Below, piece by piece: positions 39,198-51,649 of a DNA stretch of 64,000 nt. The notes beneath the pieces were generated by a model, which ran no database searches, had not been told where the DNA came from, and saw only the letters and a program-made list of their open reading frames with translations. Position 1 is the first letter of the stretch. Each line of letters starts with the position of its first letter. The DNA is from Sindora glabra (taxonomy: Eukaryota; Streptophyta; Magnoliopsida; Fabales; Fabaceae), in NCBI GenBank assembly GCA_020226215.1, contig CM035225.1, positions 11,481,868-11,545,867 of the forward strand. Direction: 5' to 3'. The position numbers were made by a program, and so were the translations under genes.

Positions 39198-39799
39198 AGT
39201 TGGCATCTATTTCTTTTCGATTTAATAACATCATTATCAAAGAAGAATGAGAATATTCAAATTCGATTATAAATCCTAATCCCTAAACACAAATTAAAAT
39301 TCAACCGCTGATTCTAAAGTATGATGGAGAAAACTGTTCTTACGGTTACGCCCCATCAAGATAACAAATTAGTGAACAAATGGGAGTTTAGAAATTACAT
39401 TCAAATTCAATCATAATCCATCCGTTAAAACAATTGGAGGACAAAGTCAGATTTCTCAACTGTTTAACGCGCTCGAAGAAAGACAGGTTTAAGCTTTTGA
39501 ATCTTTGACATGGAAACAGGAAAACATCATCAACAGAGAGTTGCATCACGTGATTAGATTTGGAATCGCACGTGATACGCTCCCAACCACAGCAATTGCT
39601 TTCCGGATCAGTGACCCAAGAAGGAAGAAGAGGTTTCGCGGATGCATTGTTGAACTCCAGAAATGTTTTGAAATCCAGAAGTGCTTTCTTCTCTTCATGG
39701 AAGCAACCTCTCCTACCGCAGACCGGAAGAACCGCAATTGTTATGCAAAACAATAGAAAAGGCCACTTCAGCTTCCATGGCCTCTCCATTTTTTTTCCG

Positions 39800-40400
39800 T
39801 TCTAACTCCGAACATCGTATAAATTTGCAAGTTTCAGAGTCATATCGTTGATACTTATTTTGAACACACAGCCAAACACCTAATTCCGTAAAATGATGCG
39901 TCTCTTTTGGCCCCTTTAACTGGGGCAGTCCATGACGCCTATTTAAAAATATAGCAAAGATTTGTGAAATTGCAGTTAATTTTTATATAAAAATTTGCAA
40001 TCTTTTACAAAAAAATTATAAAGAGATATGAATTATACGTGCAAGGATACTAAAACTTACAATTTCATGATTCAAAATTGCATCAGAAAAATTTTAACAT
40101 CTTTTCATTTTTATATAAAAATTACAATGTAACTTTCAACGAAAAAATTGTAAAAAAAATAAAATAAAATGTCATTTACAATTACAAAACTTATAAAAGT
40201 ACATATTGATCCACATTTCCTCCTGAGCGTGCCTAACCATAGCCGTTGTAATTGACTCGACGAAAGGACAGTTCACGTTGCGACCAACATCATGACGCAA
40301 ATGCATATATATGTCGTTTTTTGTGGGTTGCCACCGCACTAGGTGGTCCGGCAACTCCAGTGGCCCAAGTCATTAGAGGGGAAAAAAAAAAAAAAGGACT
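39800..40400. other. Flank of the RLP pseudogene
   Basis: Former promoter side of the pseudogene. A TATTTAAA (about 39940) could be its old TATA element. A short minus-strand frame at 40172-40354 is GC-richer but matches no family I know. Confidence 0.35.
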
Positions 40401-40409
40401 TAGTGGTCA

Positions 40410-40820
40410 GTGTTGAAAAGTGGGGTTAATGGAAAAAAGAGTAGGTTTTATGTACTAAAAAATTAAAAAAATAAAGAAAGTGAGCGAGCTCAGGAACAAC
40501 TAAAACTCGGTCGGGACTTCCAAACTAAAAACAAAGTATATGAAAGTGTTGAAAAGTAGGGTTAATGACAAAAAAACAAAGTAGGGTTTATGGAGTGAAA
40601 AAATAATGGGTTAGTTCACGAACAACTATAACTTTATCTACCTATTAACAAAGACAATGTACGAAAGTGTTGAATTAGAGCTAATGACAACAGAAAAAAA
40701 AAGTAGGGTTTGTGTAGTAAAAAATTAAAAAAAAAAAAAGAAATTGAGTGCACATGAACGACTACCAAAAAAAAAAAAGGTAGCATTGAGTTATCAACTA
40801 AAACAACATTATATGAGTCA
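40410..40820. repeat. Three-copy tandem repeat, unit about 121-136 bp
   Basis: Units start with GTGTTGAA at 40410, 40546 and 40667. Each continues through a GGGTTAATG-like word, AGTAGGTTTTATG or AGTAGGGTTTATG, an A-rich tract, and a GAACAACTA or GAACGACTA word. Confidence 0.75.
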
Positions 40821-41149
40821 AATACTTTGAGGGGTATAATAGCCAGGTTATGTATAAAGTATGAGTTAATTAATATGACTACTCTTGTTGATTCATCATT
40901 TGTCAAAAGATTACCATGTTAACCTAATTTATTTAGATTAATGTAACATTTGATTTGTGAAATCTTTCTTACATTTTTTAGAATATTTTAATGAAAAGTG
41001 AGATTCTCATATTTTATTCAAATTTTTAAAAAATATTTTTAATCCAATATTCATCTAAAATATACTCATAGAGGAGGTGAGTATTCCATATTATCATGAT
41101 ATTAGAATGGTTAATTGATAAGAAAATGACTATTTTACCAATCCCACCA

Positions 41150-41690
41150 CTCACCTTAAATAACCATCACCCATTACCCTATACCATTAATGATCATCAC
41201 TTACTATCACCAATTGTTGGTAACTACCGCTAGTTACCACTCATTTTTTGTGATTATTATTGACCAGTGTCTATTATCAGTGATTACTATTTATTATTAT
41301 CCATTGTTAGTGACTACTGTCTATTATTACCTATTGTCGATGATTACTACTAATCACCACTTATTGTCGATTATCATTATCGATCACCACCTGCCACTGA
41401 TGACTGCCATTCAACATTACCCATTGTTGGTGATTAGAACTAGCCACCACCCGTCATCTATAACCACTGCCAACCTACATTTATTGCTAGTGAATATTAC
41501 TAGTCACTATTGATTATTGATGATTACTATCAACCACCATTTATTATTGATAGCCACTGCTAGCCACCATTCATTCTCGATGACTGCCACCGACCACCAC
41601 TCATTCTCGATAATTATCATTAGCCACCATTTATTCTTGGTGACCATTGTAAGTCACTTTCTATCATTAACCATTATATATTATTGACAA
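41150..41690. repeat. 30-bp degenerate minisatellite
   Basis: About 18 units of roughly 30 bp, consensus CCACCAYTCATTCTCGATGA then YTRCYACYRR. The clearest run is 41560-41650, where three units follow with near-exact 30-bp spacing. Because 30 is divisible by three, a repetitive frame (41190-41513) stays open by chance; it is not a gene. Confidence 0.8.
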
Positions 41691-42626
41691 TCACTTAATT
41701 TTTAATAAATATATTTGTGGTAATCAAACAATATTTTTAAAAATATTCAAAATAATTAAAATATAATATTATATCATTTCTATGAATATTTCTAATTGAA
41801 CTAAACATGGGTGTTATGACCTAAACTAAGGTTTGTGACTAGCGCATAACCTTAAAAGAAACATACACAAACCAAGTTATGTAAGCCTTTTATATCATTT
41901 GAGAAATCTATAACTTGGTAGCCATTACACATTTATTTATTTATATGCCTAATAGTTCTAACATGGACATCACACTTTTTATCATCAATATCATGTTTAC
42001 ATCATTAGCATAGTCAATAGTCTTATCATGTACTTTCATCATTCAATCATTATTAAAACATTTCAATAGTAAATTACATTTATATAAACTTAGTTTTTGA
42101 CACAATGGAAGCTAGATCCTATTTGTGGATTATGGAGTAATTCTAAGAGTTCAAACATATGCTTTAATATAAAATAATAACTTTAATGCTTTTGCATACC
42201 TAAGCAATATGGGTGGCTTATCACTACACAACATTCCTTTATCTACAGTGTTAAGGATAATGGACTCAGAACTTCACTCCTATTTGAAAATCATAGAAAA
42301 TGCAATAGTAAGTCATTAACTCGATGGGCGGATAACATGTACCCCAATGGAAATGGGATAAGTTAAGTATGAATTTTTTTATAAAAATCTTGAAATTTCT
42401 AATCAGAGTAAGTGTAATAAGAATAGGTTGTAATAGTAAGATCATAATTATCAATTCAAAAATAAACATAAATTAAGGAGTTTCCAAATAGACAATATAA
42501 GGATAAACACAAGTATTTAAATCATAACAATATAAAGAAATATAAAAGTTTAATATAAATATGAGTTTAAAACATATCATTTAAACTAATTAATGATAAA
42601 ATAATAATTTAGTGAGAGGTTCCCAA

Positions 42627-42840
42627 TCTATGGAGCACTTAACTTATAGTATAAGCTAACTAATGCATTATATCTTATAATGTGATGTATAGAGCACACA
42701 ACTTAAAGGTAAACTAACCAACCCATAGTATCTCATCCTAATGTGATATATGAAGCACATATCTTTAGGGTAAACTAACCAACCTATAACATCTCATCCT
42801 AGTATGATGTATTGAGCATACAACTCAATCATTTGTAACC
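42627..42840. repeat. 61-bp tandem repeat inside the LTR-like region
   Basis: About three to four units. TGTGATGTAT (42681), TGTGATATAT (42742) and TATGATGTAT (42803) are 61 bp apart, each followed by GAGCA or GAAGCA and, in the first two units, TAAACTAACCAACC. Confidence 0.8.
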
Positions 42841-43924
42841 CATCAAGTTATTAGATTTTGATTTACATGTGTTAGCCGATACATAAGGTTAGCAACACTC
42901 TTGCTAAATAGGGTTCTAACCAAGGTGCACTAAGGTTGATGTTATCATTGCTACAAGATATAGTTTTCCAACTAGCTCCTCCTAAACAAGTTTGTTAAAC
43001 AATAGAAATAATAATCATAGAAAATAGTTTTACAAAAGAAAATATTTTAATAAACAATTTTAAATAACTTGGCTATAGTTAAAATATATTTCAAAACCAT
43101 AGAAGTTCTATCTTTATATAATGCATATCAATTTCATCCATAAACAATTTATCAAAGTTTCCAACCTTGCAATCATTGTATCATTTCATATCATTTCATT
43201 TCCAAACATATCAATTGTTTCATGTTCCTCAATTCAAACTATTTCATCATTTTGCAAAATCATGGGCTTTCAATATATTCAAACAATTGTTCCTTAAAAA
43301 CATTTCATTTTTAATCAAGCAACTTGCATAAACCATTGGATCATCATATCATTATTTCAACCATATTTATCATAACAATAGCTTAAAAGAAATTTTTTCA
43401 AAATGTTTATTCTAAGAGTACCTAGAGCTCTACCATATATAAGGAAGTAAAATATGGATAAATTATAATAAATCAATAAATAATGAAAATAATGATTTGA
43501 AAACATAGAAATACTGGGAAAACATAAAAATATGTTAGAATACATATTATCTACTTACCTTTGAAAATTAGCAAAGCTTTTACTCTCTATCTAGGATCTA
43601 AAATGCATCATCCAAAATGATATAGAGTTAGTAAAGAGCTACCACAAGATTTTAAGAAAATAAATAGAATTCACTAGAGTTTAAGGAGTTTTACCTCTTT
43701 TAAGCTAACTTTAATATTTCTTTATCTTGGATTTGTAGCATAATCCTTTTAACTTTATCATTTTATAACTCTATTACCTTCTTCTCAGTGTGAAACATAT
43801 AATTCACTCAGAAATTATAAGAGTTATTTCTCTATCTCACAAGTTATAAACACTAAGACACTATTTCTCTTTTTAGATGATTATTAATAATTGTACAATG
43901 GATCTCTTATTTATAGAGTTTTTA

Positions 43925-44040
43925 AGCTTGCTTAACAAGCAATATGCTTGCATGACAAGCTTATGCTTGCTTGGCAAGTCACAAGCTCATGCATCCATGG
44001 CAAGCATAAGACTTGCCATGGCAAGTTATATGACTTGCTC
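43925..44040. repeat. Cluster of CTTGC/GCAAG palindromes
   Basis: At least ten GCTTG, CTTGC or GCAAG words in 115 bp. They include the perfect 16-bp palindrome ACTTGCCATGGCAAGT at 44011-44026. It lies just downstream (on minus, upstream) of the LTR TATA box. Confidence 0.75.
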
Positions 44041-44359
44041 AATTTGCACTATAAGTCCCCCTTTTTTTTACTTACTTTTTCATTTTTACTTTACTTATTT
44101 TTTTTCCTAATTTTATCTTTAATCCAAGCATATTTTAAAATGTTTTCTTAATGCCCACTCTAATTTTAATTAACTTACTCATCTTTTTTTATTAACTAAA
44201 TTACTCAAATGCTATTAATGCTTTAATTCCTCCAAATAACTCCAAAATAAATTTTTTACCCATTATCACTAATAAATTCTTTTATCAACATAAATGAATA
44301 ATTTTACTATATTATAGCATATATAAATTGCCTATTAATGGTAAGGTTGATACATTCTT

Positions 44360-46020
44360 CCCTCATAGGGAAATTTGTCCCTAAGTTTCCTAAAATAAGT
44401 TACTAACCTTAGTTGTTGAATGTGTGAGGATGTCTAACATGTATAATATTTTCATATTCTTATGTTGCTTCCTTATCAATATTGTTTTGCAATAACACTT
44501 TTACTAAAACCATCTCTTTAAAGTGAAGTTTATTAACTTGCTTGTCTATGATGGCCACTAGTTTCTCTTCATGGGATAGATTTTTTTTTTCTAATTGGAT
44601 AGATTGTTTCTATAACATGTGTGAAGGATTAAGCAAGTACCTCATAAGCATAGAAACATGAAACATGGGATGTACACTAGCAAGCTCTAGTGGAAGTGCT
44701 AATCAGTAAACCATTGCATTAACTCATTCAAGAATCTCAAGTGGACAAGTGTACCTTAGGTTAAGCTTCCCTTTCTTTCCAAATCTCATTACACCATTCA
44801 TGGGTAAAACTTTAAGAAATACATGATCATGAACTATAAATTCTAGATCTTGGTGTTAATGATTGACATATGCTTTCTGCTTACTCTAGGTTACTAGCAA
44901 ACTTTCTCTAATCAAATGAGTTTTATCTATAGATTCTTGTACTAATTCTAATCTTTGAAGCTTAACTTCACCAACCTATAAACAACCAATTAGAGATTTA
45001 CATTGTCTTCTATATAATGCTTCAAATGGTGCCATTTGAATATTTGCTAAGTAGCTATTATTGTAGGCAAACTCTATCAAAGGTAAGTAACAATCCTAAC
45101 TTCCTTTAAAGTCTAATACACATGCTCATAGCATGTCCTTCAAGGTTTAGATATTTTTTTTCTAATTGCTCATCTATTTGAGTATAAAAAGTGATGTTAA
45201 GGTCCACTTGCTTATCTGAAGCTTCTTAAAAAGTCTCCAAAAGTGTATTGTGAATTGTAGTCCTTAGTTAGATATGATGGATATGGGCACTTTATGAAGT
45301 CTAATAATTTCATTAATATAAGTTTGTGCATATTGATCAAAGCCATAAGTAGTCTTTACAGGAAGAAAGTGCATTGATTTAGTTAATCTATCTATAATCA
45401 CCTAAATAGAATCAAATCCCTTGATAATACAAGGTAAACTGGTCATAAAGTCTGTTATAATTCTTTTCCACTTCCACTTAGATATTTCAATGTTCTAGTG
45501 CAACCTTACAAGTTTTTAATGTTTACCTTTCATTTATTAGCAAAACAAACACCAAGATACAAAGGTAGTTATGTCCTTTTTCACGCTATCTTACCAATAC
45601 ACTTAGTTTAAGTCTTGGTATATCTTAGTTAATTTGGGATGAATAATGTGAATAAGTGATGAGCATCTTCTAGTACAAGTCTTCTTAAGTCCCTTACATC
45701 AGGTATACTCAATTAATTTCCATTCCAAAGTGTTTTATTGGCATCCATACTAAAATCAATAGCTTTTCTATTCTTAACTTCTTCTATCATTTTGCATAAC
45801 TATAGATCTTTAGCTTGAGCATTTTGATGTGCTTCGATAAAAAAGAATAAAGTTGGATAGGTGCCAAAAATAATATAAAATCCTTTACTTTGTTATACTT
45901 AACCTTTCTCTAGATTATGAATTTCATTAATTAATGGTCTTTTCACTTTAGCAATATGAGCTAAACTACCTGCGAATTAGTTTTGTGTTTTCACTCACTA
46001 ATTATTTTGTAAGATTGAAG
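44360..46020 (-). pseudogene. Decayed Ty3/gypsy pol: integrase to polyprotein end
   Basis: Minus-strand translation across several frames gives a degraded but clear retrotransposon integrase. In order from high to low coordinate: the end of RNase H; DVRDLRRLVLEDAHH (zinc-binding region); a target-binding linker; core-domain words LTKSMHFLPVKTTYGFDQYA, INEIIRLHKVPISII and FYTQIDEQLE; then LIEFAYNNSY, MAPFEALY and MRFGKKGKLNLRY; then a chromo-adjacent FHVSMLMRY. It has many stops and frameshifts, so it is inactive. The word order and the polypurine tract after the end suit the Tekay/Del group of chromoviruses. Reverse transcriptase, protease and gag were not found adjoining it. Confidence 0.8.
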
Positions 46021-46345
46021 TTCCATTAACCTATGGCTAAATAAGTAATGTTTAACACTTACTAGAAAAGCATAGAATATAAATGTAATTATTTATTTTA
46101 ATTTTGTATTTATTCTTACAATTTAGTTTTTAATTTTATAATTAATTATATTTTGTTGTCTCTCATTTTGATGTAGTTTTTATATATTTGTACAAGTTAG
46201 AAATTTAATTTCATTCATCTTCTTTGATATTTGATAATATTATATGTAATTTATTTATATGAAATATGTAATATGATACACCAATTTTTCATGAATACTT
46301 ATTGAATTTGTAGATATTGTATTTAAGAGTAGTTTTCTAGGGACA

Positions 46346-49300
46346 TTACTACATATTTGCCCTTTAATGTTGTCACATTGACATTGGTTAAAGTGAATAT
46401 TGATGTATATAATGGTATGGTGGCATTTTTAAAAGTAAGTACAATTTATCACATCAATTAACATAATAAATCAATGTCATAAAATCCAATTTTCCTATGG
46501 GAGATGAAGTATTTGTCATAGAAAAACTTAAAATGATGATTGTTATTTACAATCGATGCTAAATGTTACTAGCACATTGATTTTTAAATACCCATCGTCT
46601 AAAGGAATACCAAACATTGAATACGTGAAATATTAGACATTAGTTGTACAATTAATTGACTTTTAAAATAATGTCAACAACTAATTAATTGTATTTGTTA
46701 AATATTGGAATATTGAAAACTGTAAAGATTATTTGTATTTCAATGGTTGATTTACTCATTTAAAATGTACTACCACTTACAACATAGGTGTTTATATCAA
46801 TAGAAGTTAAAACAGATGTTACTCTATTTATAAATTTCACTTGCACTCCTTTTTTATGTTTAGGTCAAATTTAAGCACAATTTACTTAAACTTTGAAAAT
46901 TCTCCAAGTCCATTGGAAGTAACCCATCCATGAATTTAACAAAATGAGAATTTACAAAAAAAAAATTAATCTCTTTAACACAAGGAATGGGTGGCTATCT
47001 TGAAAACTATACTGATGGTGTATTGTAGTTTTTGTATTAGTCATTATTTTATGGAAAAGATGCAAAGTATAGTGATTTGTAAATTTTATGAAATGATTAA
47101 TTATAATGTTATTATACAATGCTTTCTAGTTAATTGAAAGAAATGTTGTTAGAAAGATAATTCATAATTGATATCTGTTAGAAAAATGACAATATGCAAA
47201 AAGTTAATAATTATTTGAGAAAATTGGTATATATTATTAAAAGAAAGTTAGTATACAAAAGTTCAATAAAAAAGTACAAAAGAATAAATCACATTGGTTA
47301 ACTAAAAATCAATGTGGTTTTTAAAAATTGCTAGGAAGATAAAGAGTTGAATAAAGAAATAAAAAAGTAATAATTCACATTGTTTAATGTAAAAATCAAT
47401 GCATATAATGATGTGGTGACATTTAAAAGAATACAAAATGTTAAATACAAAAGAAGTTTTGAAGATTAGATGTCAGTTCTATAAAAATCAATGTCTAAAG
47501 ATATATCAAGAGCCAACTATTTTTGTTTTTTTGCATAAGATTATTAAAAAATACAAAGACTTACCATGCCAATTCTTGTTAACAACCGATGCATAAATGT
47601 TGTGTTAATAATTAGCTCATTGAGCTGCACTACATCATTTACAAGGTTATGTTACTTACAGGGTTTATTGTAATTTTATATGCCAAAATTAAACTACAAA
47701 TTTTTAGATGATGGTTTAGACATCAATGGTCATTAAGAAATGACATCTAATGTTCTACTTCATCTTTATAAATTTGGCTCATAGGATTTTTAAAGTGATT
47801 TGATATTGATAGTTAATATGTCAACATTAGAAACTTCAAGGTTTAAAATTTAAACTATTATTATCTTATAATTAGAAAAAAGAATTATCAAAATGGAGTG
47901 ATCTTTTTAATTAAACATGGTTCATCAACTTTAGTGCTAATATGTTGATTTGCTTTGTTAAAAGATTTCTAAAGAACATAGGAAATCAGATTACTTTATT
48001 TCAAAGTTATAGTAAATAGATCTAAGAGAATAGTTAGGCACTAATAGTAATGATAAGATGCAACCAATGCAATCTCACGAGGGAGAAGTTACCATCACTA
48101 ATTAAGGTGATGGTTTTAGTTTTTAACCAATGTGGAACACTTAAATGTCATTATTTTTCTCTTTCCAAAACCTATGAAAATGAAGGCAAGAGTTGAAATT
48201 GAAAGCCTGTCATAGGTGTCAAATTGTAAATACATTATAAAGAATGCCCTATGGTTTTTACATTGAAAATTACCTTTGCTTGAGTTCAACTATTTGTTTG
48301 CTTTTGCTGATATGTTCTTTTGAACATTAAGGTATGTTTGAATGCCTCACTTTTCCTCTAAACTTAATTAATAATGTCTATTTGTTGTTTTTATAGAAAG
48401 AGATAGGATGACAAGAGTAATTCTAACAACACATAATACCGCCAAAGTTTAATGACATAAACCAGGTAATAAATTTCTCTCCAATAAAAGTATATTGTAT
48501 TAATGTTTCACCTATAATATCAATTTTGACGTCCCAGTGCCTTTATTTTGCCATAGTGGAATTTACAAGTATTTCTATCAATGGCTATATCATTAAAAGA
48601 TAGTTTAATTTCCTTCTCAACATTTAGAGATATTATTTTCAATTTTTGAAACTTTATCATATCATATATCTTTTACTATTTGAACCTAAATAAATGTATC
48701 ATTCTTTATCTTTTTCCAATTTATTGTATTTAGGATATCAATTTTGACTATAGAGACATTAAGATATGGCTTGAATACTGTTGTTATTTCTTGTATAGTA
48801 ATATTATGAGTTGTTAGATTTTGTAATAAGGTTTGGATATTGCTTTAGGAGTAATGAAATTTAGGAAAATTCTCAAGGATTAAAAAAATACATGTAAAGA
48901 ATGTTAGTTATTTAAAAAAATTGACATTTTAAACGAAGTTTAAGTTATGGAATATTGATTATCAATGTCAGTTACTAAATCAAAATTGATGTCATATTTC
49001 AATTATTGAATGTTATTGTAACTAAACATGTTAGTTTTATTGTAAAGAAACCGATATTGTTAGTGGTATTCAATGGTAGTTCAAGAATTGATGTTGAATG
49101 TATCAAATACATAATGATGCTTGTATATACATTAAGTGGGAACTGACGTCAAATCCTTAAAATAGTCAGCAGTAGAAGGCGAATCTATAGTAGTAGGAGT
49201 GTAAACCTCATATATTAAGCAACGAATATTACGACAAATTTAGCAAAGCACTTATCTTTGATTAGGGTGTTGGATATAATTTTTCACCATTTTCAATCTT

Positions 49301-49778
49301 TTTTTATTCAAATTATTCTTTAAAATTGTTGAAAATAGTAATCTATAGGTTCATAGGAGATGTTGGTTTCTAATTCTAGTTAGGGTGTTCTATAAGGAAT
49401 ATAAGGAAAATAGGGAGGAGAGGGAGTGAGGAAGAAGGGGATAGAGTTAGGGTTTGAGATAAAGAAATAAGGAACAAATGGGGAAGGGTTTTGGGGGGTG
49501 GCATATACCATGCCAATTATTAAAATAAACTAAATTGACATTATAGATATTAAACATCAATTGTTTAAAAAATATCATTTAATGTTATTTCTCACGACGC
49601 TAGCAAAATAAATGATATCGGTTGTTTTTGATATAAAAATCAATGTTATTGTTATCTTTTATGATGGTTATGCAATTGATATTAAAAAATGAACGTATAA
49701 CAATGCTCAAGTAGATATCGGTTGAAAACTAAAGTATAATCCTTTAAGCACTTGACATAAGTTAGCTATTCTGTAGTG
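46346..49778. mobile_element. Non-autonomous CACTA-like element (one interpretation)
   Basis: The right end is CACTACAGAATAG read on the minus strand from 49778. A weaker left end, ACTACATATTTGCCC, lies at 46346. Between them are many short inverted words (CAATG/CATTG, TGACAT/ATGTCA, CGGTT/AACCG) and a longer direct repeat (near 46378 and 47376), as in CACTA subterminal regions. No transposase frame was recognised. The left end at 27373 matches the right end far better, so this boundary is uncertain. Confidence 0.35.
49400..49778 (-). mobile_element. CACTA-type transposon terminus (right-hand orientation)
   Basis: Reverse-complement partner of the terminus at 27373. The outer base is 49778; reading inward it begins CACTACAGAATAGC, and GTTA follows outside at 49779-49782. 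An AACCCTAACTCTATCCCC tract about 300 bp in corresponds to AACCCTAGC in the left copy. Confidence 0.6.
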
Positions 49779-49806
49779 GTTAATCTTTATGCCAAACCCA
49801 TGTTGA

Positions 49807-49870
49807 GAAAGTGTTTCAATTGTAGTGAAATTGAGCATCAATCTAATCAATGTTGTGCATGCAAATTTGT
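49807..49870 (+). pseudogene. Gag-like CCHC zinc-knuckle remnant
   Basis: A plus-strand frame reads LRKCFNCSEIEHQSNQC, an exact C-x2-C-x4-H-x4-C knuckle with surroundings typical of Ty3/gypsy gag. Stops follow within 40 codons. It begins about 30 bp outside the CACTA terminus and is on the opposite strand to the integrase remnant, so it is a separate fragment. Confidence 0.45.
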
Positions 49871-51640
49871 TACATAGCATATTATAATGAAAATATGAAT
49901 GAAAAGGGATGATTAATGCACATTGTTCATGCTAATATTAAAATTGTTCTAGCTAAATTTGTGGTATTGGAAAGTCTAGGTCAAACTCAAGAGATAAATG
50001 AATAATTGAAACAAAACAAAAATCATAAATAAGGGGTTTGTAATTGTAATTTTATAAAAAAATAAAAAAATAGAGTGATGAATAGGGAATTGTAATAGTA
50101 AAAAGGCTCTAGTCTAAGATGATTTTATGTCTTAACTCTTTTGATTGATCCTTGATGGTTAATGTATATACTAGAATTGATTACCTATTGAGAAATTATC
50201 CAAGATCCCTGTATCAATTATAATATGTTCATAAAGTCAATTAATTCAATAATCATCCAAATTAATTCCTTATCACTAGATTCAATTTAAGAAATTGTTG
50301 GTGGTGGTAAATTAATTTTAATACTCTTTATTATTTTATTTTATTGTTATTAGATTAGTAGTATGATTTTTTTATTTAATTGAAAGAATGGAGGTTACTT
50401 GCTAACCTCCACATAAGGATAGGATAGTAATTAACGTAGGAACCTTTTCTTTTTTATTGAAGAGTATCAATAAGCAGCTTTCTATATTTTATGAAAATCT
50501 ATTTCCTCCTATTTTGATAATTAATGGCCAATCAAATAATTTAAAAACTTCCTACTCACAGAAAAATTGCACATTTCATATAATTTTCTGCCAACCTAAC
50601 GAGATCCGTGAGTTGCTTTAGATGCTGTAGGTCATACTCTCTTATGGTGAAATTACCTTTTGACTGATTTGACAATTTTTTTTGGAACATGTTGGGTAAA
50701 ATCTACTCGAAGATGAACGATATATGTATGCAATTAATGGGCAGTTTATGCCAAAATGAAACCATGATTTGAGGGATATATAGGAAATTCAATGAGGTTC
50801 TACATTTTTGAATGTGCTTGTAAATTCAATATTGTAGGAATATGCAAGCAAATGTAAAGATTTTTAACAAACCTAAGGGAAAAATCTTTGTCGTAATAAT
50901 GTGCAAAAAACCCCCTTCATAATGTGACCTGTGCGAATTAAAGAAAGTCAAAGAAAATAGTTATATTTTTTACATTAAAAACGTTTTGCCTTCTAATAAC
51001 TTTTATAATGTGTACAAGGATTAATTTTGTAGAAAAATAAGAAGGTGAAGTGAATAGAATGGCACAAAACTTCCACTTCTCTGAGGTGTTAAGATCACAT
51101 ACCATAATTGAACCTGAGAACTCTTCAATTAGTAAAATAAGTTGAAAATTTGTGCCCCACATAGGATTATGTAATTAAGATAGCAATCCCCCAAAAAAAA
51201 AACTTTGCTGAAACCAAAATAGTTAGAATAATAGGGATTAAGTTTTTTAAATTGAAAAATATACTTTAAAAAATAAAGTATAGTGTCACAATTCTTTGAT
51301 GAGAAAATAAAAAGAATTTTCATATTGAGGCTTCTTTTAACCGGTAACATACTGTTAAAAAAAAAACCGCGTGTAACAATTTGCACGTTGTTTCGCTTTT
51401 CTTTCGCATTAAAATTCATAAGAGAAAATTCTAATGGAAGAAGTTCCAAGAAGGCTGTTGTTTCTATTTCCCATTAACAGCGAGATCTTGTAAGAATTAA
51501 CTGCTTCGATTAATTTATAACTGATAGTTGATTCAATTAATTAATAAAATTAATTATTTGAATAAATATGTTTGGTAAAATGAGTTATTTATCATTAATT
51601 GTTTACATGTAAAATAATATGTAAAAAATAAGGGTATATT
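49871..51640. other. Gene-free, mixed AT-rich DNA
   Basis: The first few hundred bases may continue the gag remnant. The rest shows only short unrelated frames (50938-51477) on both strands with no recognisable domain. Confidence 0.45.
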
Positions 51641-51649
51641 TTGTGATTA

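Larger units (their letters stand above)
38517..39789 (-). pseudogene. Truncated LRR receptor-like protein pseudogene
   Basis: Exon 1 (39789 to about 39430) encodes a signal peptide (PFLLFCITIAVLPVC) and the LRR N-cap: GCFHEEKKALLDF, a W at the end of LLPSW, SNCCGWERITCD, then an LRR start (LRNLTLSSNCFNG). It parallels exon 1 of the intact gene at 63.0-63.4 kb. A second piece begins at 38698 after TTTTGAAG, the same kind of acceptor and reading phase as exon 2 of the intact gene, and encodes RKSMSTLKMLESVDLSYNSF. Reading is then lost. At the expected exon 1 donor the sequence is AACGGATGG, without GT. No further LRRs, membrane segment or tail follow, so it is a relic of a gene like the one at 57-63 kb. 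Confidence 0.8.
41812..44354 (-). mobile_element. Probable 3' LTR of a decayed Ty3/gypsy element
   Basis: On the minus strand the integrase remnant ends in a purine-rich tract (GAGGGAAGAA) followed at once by TGTATCAACC (44354-44345), the layout of a polypurine tract and LTR start. The LTR-like DNA contains a TATA box (CTATAAATA, about 43914-43906 on minus), a block of CTTGC/GCAAG palindromes and a 61-bp tandem repeat. Its far end is a guess, set where CATAACACCC occurs on the minus strand. No second LTR was found. Confidence 0.4.

Noticed and set aside
41190..41513. Plus-strand frame of 107 codons
   Set aside because: Produced by the 30-bp minisatellite, whose period is divisible by three; the peptide is only H/Y/T/I/L repeats.
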